Shown piece after piece: positions 58,128-64,000 of a stretch of 64,000 nucleotides of DNA; position 1 is the stretch's first letter; the number at the start of each line of letters is the position of its first letter. This stretch comes from Bilabrum cf. latius. Its lineage: Eukaryota > Bigyra: Bicosoecida > Bigyra > Bicosoecida. The stretch spans positions 1-64,000 of the forward strand of contig OZ237776.1 in the NCBI GenBank assembly GCA_965178125.1, written 5' to 3'. Position numbers and translations under genes: made by a program. The notes under the pieces were generated by a model, which had not been told where the DNA came from, made no database searches, and was given only the letters and a program-made list of their open reading frames with translations.

Positions 58128-60192
58128 TCACAGCTCGTCCTTGCCCTCGTCGTCCTCGTCCAGCTCGAACTCGTTGGTGGCGTTCTCCTCGATGAACTGC
58201 ACCATGGAATCCAGGTCCCGGCCGCCCTCGAAGTTCACGGCCTTCTTGTCCGCGCCGCCCTTGCCGGCGGGGAAGAACAGGATCGTGGGGAACCCGCGCA
58301 CGTTCACGCCGGGGTGCTCCACCTCGTTGGCGGTCGCGTCGATCTTGGCGATGGTCACGCCCTCCACGTCAGCGAACTTGGAGCCGAGCTTCTCGTACGT
58401 GGGCGCCAGCTGCTTGCAGTGCCCGCACCAGGGGGCGTAGAACTCGAGGAGCACGTCCTTGTCCTCGGCCAGCACGATGTCGGCGAAGGACTTGCCCTTG
58501 ACCACCACCACGTCTCCCTCGGTGTCCTCGGGGGTCACCTCCTCGGACTTGAGCACAGGCTTGAGCTCACCATCCAGGAACTTCTTGGCGAACCCGCTGA
58601 GGCCGCCTTCCTGGGTGACGTCTCCGTCGAAGGGAAACTTCTTCATGGGTGCATCGGCGGGCATGGATACGAGCACTGCCGCGGGCAGGTCGTCCTTGGT
58701 CACCTCGAAGTATCCCATGACGCGGTCCTCCTCCGGGGGCACGTGGATGGCCAGGATCTCGCCCTTGTGGGCCTTGCCCACGGCGGTCAGCTGGGCCAGC
58801 ACGGCCTCGTGGGTCTCCGTGTCGTCGTCGTCGGAGAAGACGAGGAAGTGGGTCTTGACGGGCCCACCGAAGATCTTGGGTGCGCTCTCCGGGGTGAACT
58901 TGACCACGGTGGGGAGGGAGGCGCCGCGCGCCCACGTCTCGATCGCGGAGGCGTCGTCCTCCTCGCCCTCGTAGTCGCTCCGGCCCTCGTCGAACTCGGT
59001 GTACATCACGATGGCGGGCGCCCGCACCTCGGCCTTCTTGGCGGCCTCCTCGTCGGCGATGATGGCGAAGTCCACGTCGTCCACGTTGGCGGCTGCCTCC
59101 AGGTACGCGGCGGCGGCGGCGTCCTTGGCTCCGTCCACGTCATGCACGTACGCCACGGCCACGGCGTCGCCACCGTTGGCCACGAACTTGGTCACGTCGG
59201 CGGCAGAGTTGAGCGTGGTGGCGGCGGGCCCGGAGTTCTTCTTGACCCATGCGGCGATGCCGGCGGCCTCGCGCGGGCCCTTGTACTCGCGGGCCTTGCC
59301 GCCCTTGAAGAACTTGAGGGTGGGGAATCCCTGCACCTCGAATCGAGAGGCGAGCTCCTTCTCCTCGGTGGCGTCCACCTTGGCGAGCGCTGCGTCGATG
59401 TCCTGCTTCTCCAGCATACCGGCGGCCTGGGAGTACTCGGGGGCAAGCTTCTTGCAGTGGCCGCACCAGGGAGCGTAGAACTCGACAAGGATGTTCTCGT
59501 TCTCGGCGATGGCGTCGTCAAAGTTGTCGTCCGTCAGGACGAGCACGCCGTCCTCCACGTCGGGAGCCTGCGAAAGAGGAAAGGGAGACAAAACAAAGAC
59601 AGGCGCGAGAGATACTTGAAAGCACGTTATCACTGCGTGACAGCAGCAAAGTGTAAGTTTGTGTGCCCCGATCAAATGGTATAGCCGACAAGCACAAGGG
59701 GAGCGGACATCACGGCAGGACGTGCTTCCACGTGCCCGCGTTTTCGATGCAATCTCCGCACTGTGCGGTTCCGGTTGGATGCCAATGTACCACTCAATCA
59801 ATTGATAATACTATACATTACATCGAAACACCGGCGGCTGAGGGACACTTGAAGCAACGCAGAAGACCTTGCGCACTTGCGGTTTCGAGCGCAAAGATCA
59901 CGGATCCGCGAAAGGGATGTCCCAAGTCTGTTCGTAACCAGAAACGCTAGATCCAACGGCACAGAGATTGAAAATGGGTGTACTACATACACCACCTCGG
60001 CAGCCCAGTGTTTCACTTGGCAGTCAAGGATGATGCTACACACGTTGCGTCGAGTGCTCGCACGAAGTGAAGCAACGCTTCATCCGCCAGATACAAGCAT
60101 CCTTCGCACAAAAGCCAACCATTGCACATTCTCACAGCATATACTGCCGACATCGCCACAGCTCCAGCGACAACTGCGAAGACCGTTCGCAT
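58128..60192 (-). CDS. Protein disulfide isomerase
   Basis: Exon 1 (60192-60136) encodes a clean signal peptide, MRTVFAVVAGAVAMSAVYA, ending at donor gtgagaa. A ~570-nt intron leads to exon 2 (59567-58128, TGA), for 498 residues in all, the normal size of the family. Two thioredoxin domains carry YAPWCGHC active sites (~residues 52-55 and ~400), flanking two inactive thioredoxin-like domains (the a-b-b'-a' layout). The acidic tail ends KDEL, the ER-retrieval signal. There is no internal TAG. Role: oxidation, reduction and isomerisation of disulfides in the ER lumen. The exon 1 choice rests on the perfect fit of signal peptide, phase-0 donor and acceptor (ctttcgcag). Confidence 0.95.
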
Positions 60193-61151
60193 CTTGAGGG
60201 CAAAAACCTAGAATGGTGGGAGGCGCCACCGGCTCTAATGTACCGTGTGAATATGTTCAGAAAATCTGCTTAATGTCTGCATCGTTACGCCCGTGAACGT
60301 CGAATAGCGAAGAATCCACGGCCTTCCAGCTCAGGAAGCGCTTGTTTTATTGCTTTATTGAGTTGAAGTTTGTGTATAGCTGCGACCTGATCGGCTTCAG
60401 ATCAAGTCATATCGCAGCATTGGCGAAGCCTGGAGCCATCGCAACAGACCACTGCAAGGTGAGCCCATGTGCGACGCCGTGCCGGGTGAAATCGGCAAGG
60501 TCGCGAACAGGCATGCCTGCCAGTCGAGTGTAGATCGTGTTTTAATTAATTATGGTATTTATATTTGCGCTTCCGATGGATGTTTCTCGGCTAAACCGGA
60601 GGTCCCGACGTTGCTTCGGTTGGGGGCTGGTACAATCGCCCTCTGGCCTCCATAGAGACAAGGTGCCGCCTCTGCAATCCCGGTGCAGTCCATAGTGATC
60701 ACCTATCTGTTTGACTATTTGTTTGCTCTTCACCTCCTGGTCGGTCTCTCGTGGTTGGAAGCCATGAACGAAAAAAGGGCTCAGGTTCGATGTCGCTCCT
60801 TGGCCATTCAAATATCAAGGAAGGCCGAATTCAGAGGCGCCGCAATCTTCGGGGCAACAAGGCATAGTGTGCCTGTAGCTCAATCGAACTTTCGATATTC
60901 CTTTTGCGGTTGTCATCCGCGGTTCGTAGTGGGGGCCGACTGGGCGAAGACTTTCGGTTGATGGCGGCTTGCCCTGTCAACTCCTACTGCCCAGGCTTTG
61001 CGATCGGGCTATGGGCACACGGCCTGCAACAACTTGTGTGCACTTGCAGTAGCATTTGATACACTTGCCAAGCCGCTTCCTGACAACACGCTGTCACCGC
61101 CGTATCGCAGTGCTGAACAAGCAGGAGCCGAGCATTACACCGCTGTGAAAG
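60193..61151. promoter_or_regulatory. Divergent upstream region of PDI and the CHD-type gene
   Basis: About 960 bp of moderate-GC sequence between two outward-pointing start codons, with no supported ORF, tRNA or repeat. It must include both promoters. Confidence 0.45.
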
Positions 61152-64000
61152 ATGCCGAGGCGCAGAATCTTAGACCCCGACGAGGAAGATGAGGATTATA
61201 AAGGCGGAGGCGGCGCGGGAGCGGCCCCCATGGCCGCTGGCCCCTACGACCAGGACACACTCGCCCAGGCGCAGGCAGCCGGCGTGGACGGGTGAGCACT
61301 GGCACCAGCGCGCGCATTTGGCACGAAACATCTCTTCCGCGACCCCAGTACATCAGGACGACAGCCCATACCCACCATCGCTCCCCCACACCCCCTTCCC
61401 CCCGCAGCCGCCCCAAGCGCCAAAGGACGGGCAAGAGGAGATCCTACGCAGAGCCGGATTCGGACGACCTCGACGGAGACGACGACGATGAAGACGAAGA
61501 TGAGGACGAGGACGAATACGGCGCCCGCAAGGCAGCAGCTCCCAAGAAGCCCAAACAGCCCAAAGCCAAGAAACCGGCCGCCGCTGCCGCCGCCGCCGCG
61601 CAGGAAGAGGAGGAGGAGGAGCAATACGCGGCCCCCGTCCCCTCCCGTCTGGACGGCATCATCAGCCGCAGGTGGGTGGACCCCCACGAGGAGCTCCGCA
61701 GGGAACAGGCGGAGCGGCGGAGGGAGACGCACAGGTGGTCCCAGGAAGATGCCGAGCTCCCTGTGGCCGCCTCGAGGAGGGCCATGCAGCAGGCGGGTGT
61801 CCTGAGGGACCAGAGGGGGGCCGCCTTGAGCCAGCTGTAGCAGTCGCAGGTGCTGGTGCAGCAGTGGCAGCAGGAGGCCGAGCAGCGGGCCAGCACGCTG
61901 CCGGCACAGAAGCAGCAGATGGAGCAGCAGTTCGCAATGCAGATGCAGCAGCAGCAGAGCAATCTCCAGCAGCAGCTCCAGGTGATGGCACAGCAGGCGC
62001 AGCAAACCATGCCCCCAGACCAGGCCCAGGCCCAGATCCAGCAGATGCACCACCAGGCAGAGCAGCAGCTGCAGAACATCAACGCCGCCATGCAGCAGCA
62101 GCTGCAGCAGCAGCTCCAGAACATCGATGCATCGGCGCACCCCCCGGAGCTGGACCAGGCCAGGCAGCGGGAGGACGCACTGCAGAAGCACCTGCAGTCC
62201 ATTGACACGCAGATCGCGAGGATCGAGGCCAACCTGCCGGCCCAGCAGCAGGCCGCCAGCGAGGTGGCCAGCGGGTCCTCCTCTTCCTCCTCTTCGTCAG
62301 CTGCAGCCGCGGGCGGTCAGGCGCCCATGGACGGAAGCAGCGGCGCCGCAGCGGGCTCAGGCGCGGGCCCCGGCTCGCCCTCCCGCCAGGACAGCGGCGC
62401 CTCTGACCTCGCAGCGATGGACGAAGACGACGAGGTGGCTCAGGCCATGGTGATGTATCCCCGCGGGGTGCGTCCCCGGTTGCTGAGCGGCGGGACTGCA
62501 CCCTTCTGGCTGTACCTGGTCAAGCTGAAGGGCAGGTCCATGCAGCACTGCGAGTGGTGGACAAAGGAGGAGATCGAGGGGGACAAGCCGCCGTACGGGA
62601 GCGCTCGCCTGCGCAGGTTCGAGACCCGCTGCGGCAAGCTCGCGGAGGAGAGCGGGCTTCCCTTCGTGCAGGACCCCATCGAGCTGCAGCAGCACATCGA
62701 CCTCACGAGGGCCAAGGCCAAGGACGCGGCGTACGAGGCGAGGTTCCGCAGGTGGGAGCGGGAGGTGCAGGAGAAGCTGATGCCGGGGGCGAGCGAGCCC
62801 AGCGAGGAGCAGCTCGAGGAGGGCAGGCGACTGGCGAGGGCCGCCGGGGAGGCAGCCTCCAACGATGCGGTGGATCCCATCCTGGAGACTGCGCTGGCGA
62901 GCGTGCCCGAGTCCACCGAGCTCGAGGACCACGTGGAGGGCGGTGAGGGGCTGCAGCCGGAGTGCGTCTGGGCGATCGAGCCTCTTTCCTGTCCCGGGGT
63001 GATCCCCCGAGCCGGGGCTCACGGGGGGCTGGCCGCGTGGGAGGACGAGGAGAAGTCGAGGCAGCAGGAAGAGGAGGACAGGGTCTCGGGGGGGAGGGTC
63101 AAAACCGCGGCGCAAATCGCAGCTGCGGCAGCCCGCACCGCCCGGCCGGCCCCCGCGCCCTACTCCTACCTGCCCCCTTTGCCCCCCGCCACTGACACGG
63201 ACCACCTGCAGGCTATCGAGCAGAGGTGCATGGAGCTCACAATGCTGGACCTGCTTGACGCCATCGAGAGGACCAGGGTCGGTGGCCAGCCCGCGGGCTT
63301 CCCCTTCATGCAGCCGGTGGACCCCGAGCTGGACGGTGTTCCCCAGTACCACGAGCTCATTGACAAGCACCTGGAGGCATCCGACCTGGGGACCATCCGG
63401 GCGAGGCTGGAGGGCCGCACCAAGACGTACGAGGGAGTGCCGCTGCAGCCGTGGATCCCCAAAGGGGTGTCCGTGGAGGAGGCCCGGGCCATCGCCAAGG
63501 AAGACGCGGGCATGGACTGGAGCCCCCCACCAGGGGTGGCACCAAAGGGCCCGAGGAACCACCTCGCGGAGCAAGCCGCTGCTAGGCTGCCCCCCCTGGG
63601 GTCGTGCTCGGAGGTCAGGTATCCCAGCGCGCGGGCGGTGGCGCTTGACCTCGCCTGGGTATGGAGGTGCGCCCGTCGGTTCAACGCGGAGCCGGAAAAC
63701 GACGTCCGGGTCATGGCGGAGGCCCTCGCGACCGAGTTCAGGAGGCAGTGGGCGAGGGTGCAGAGGAGGCTCGGGGTGGTGGGCGGCAGGTTCGCCGACA
63801 TGTTCCCGCCCGGCGGCCCCCGCCGCGTGCTGGTCCGCTGGAAGGGAGTGCCCCCCGCAGAGGCCACTTGGGAGAGGGAGGAGGAGCTCGGGGAGGACGA
63901 CCTGGTTAGCGAGTGCGCCAGCGTGCAGGCGCGGCAGACCTGGGGCCCGAGGCCGCGGAGGAGGCAGTACCCCGCGGGTGCTGGCGCGCAGACGGTGTAC
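61152..64000 (+). CDS. CHD-type chromatin remodeler N-terminal half with a bromodomain between two chromodomains (3' end outside window)
   Basis: Exon 1 (61152-61291, MPRRRILDPDEEDEDYKGG...) is joined across an intron (donor gtgagc, acceptor ccccgcag) to exon 2 at 61408, in frame to the window edge with one sense TAG (61838-61840). Order: acidic/basic tract (DSDDLDGDDDDEDED, KKPKQPKAKKP); Gln-rich helix (~191-282; MQMQQQQSNLQQQLQ); chromodomain 1, FWLYLVKLKGRSMQHCEWWTKEEIE...RLRRFETR (~413-465), close to the CHD pattern LVKWKxxSxLHCxW; bromodomain, FPFMQPVDPE..VPQYHELIDKHLEASDLGTIRARLEG ... YPSARAVALDLAWVWRCARRFNAEPENDVRVMAEAL (~660-835); chromodomain 2, RVLVRWKGVPPAEATWEREEEL (~852-885). In CHD proteins tandem chromodomains precede a SNF2 ATPase, expected beyond 64000. 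Confidence 0.82.

Noticed and set aside
60780-60800. tRNA B-box-like GGTTCGATG
   Set aside because: No matching A-box or cloverleaf could be drawn around it; I found no convincing tRNA gene in the window.

Overview
This is GC-rich nuclear DNA from a microbial eukaryote (protist or alga). The evidence is cytosolic ribosomal proteins uL16 and eL15, spliceosomal GT-AG introns of roughly 90-570 nt, a KDEL-ending protein disulfide isomerase, a DHHC palmitoyltransferase, a calcium-dependent protein kinase, and chromo/bromodomain chromatin proteins. I cannot place the lineage from the sequence.

The main result concerns the genetic code. Nearly every long gene is broken into collinear same-frame pieces by TAG only, and the pieces join if TAG is sense. 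Aligned FG-GAP repeat copies show the identity: the position read CAG in sister copies is TAG in others (RH-Q-KIS at 30800, FTG-Q-LD at 28244 and 29981), and many other TAGs lie inside poly-Gln or coiled-coil stretches. No gene here needs TAG as terminator; TGA (mostly) and TAA end them. I therefore read UAG as glutamine and annotate accordingly.

Layout: 2-943, C-terminal end of an Ala-rich membrane protein (+). 1691-4118, secreted glycosidase-like protein (+). 4183-4946, cytochrome b561-like protein (-). 4947-7038, AT-rich spacer. 7039-8943, CDPK (-), divergent from a 17.5-kb single-exon gene (9390-26927, +) encoding a ~5,845-residue Ser/Gly-rich protein with a C-terminal kinase-like domain. 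27611-40594, a ~4,300-residue FG-GAP / IPT-TIG / polytopic membrane receptor-like protein (+). 40769-41425, Gln-rich protein (-). 41558-45199, a pogo-like DNA transposon with an intact, TAG-rich transposase. 45279-46758, decayed ankyrin gene (+). 46921-51096, BET-type bromodomain-NET protein (-). 52394-53503 and 53872-54495, uL16 and eL15 head to head. 55003-57679, palmitoyltransferase (+). 58128-60192, PDI (-). 61152 to the right edge, a CHD-type protein with a bromodomain between two chromodomains (+, partial).

A second unexplained signal overlies the GC-rich genes: short DNA words (TGTGACGAGTG, TCCACCGGTGGA, CCAGGGAACA, GATGCATCGCACGG and relatives) recur many times, on both strands and in different reading frames, so they look selected or propagated at the DNA level rather than as peptide motifs.
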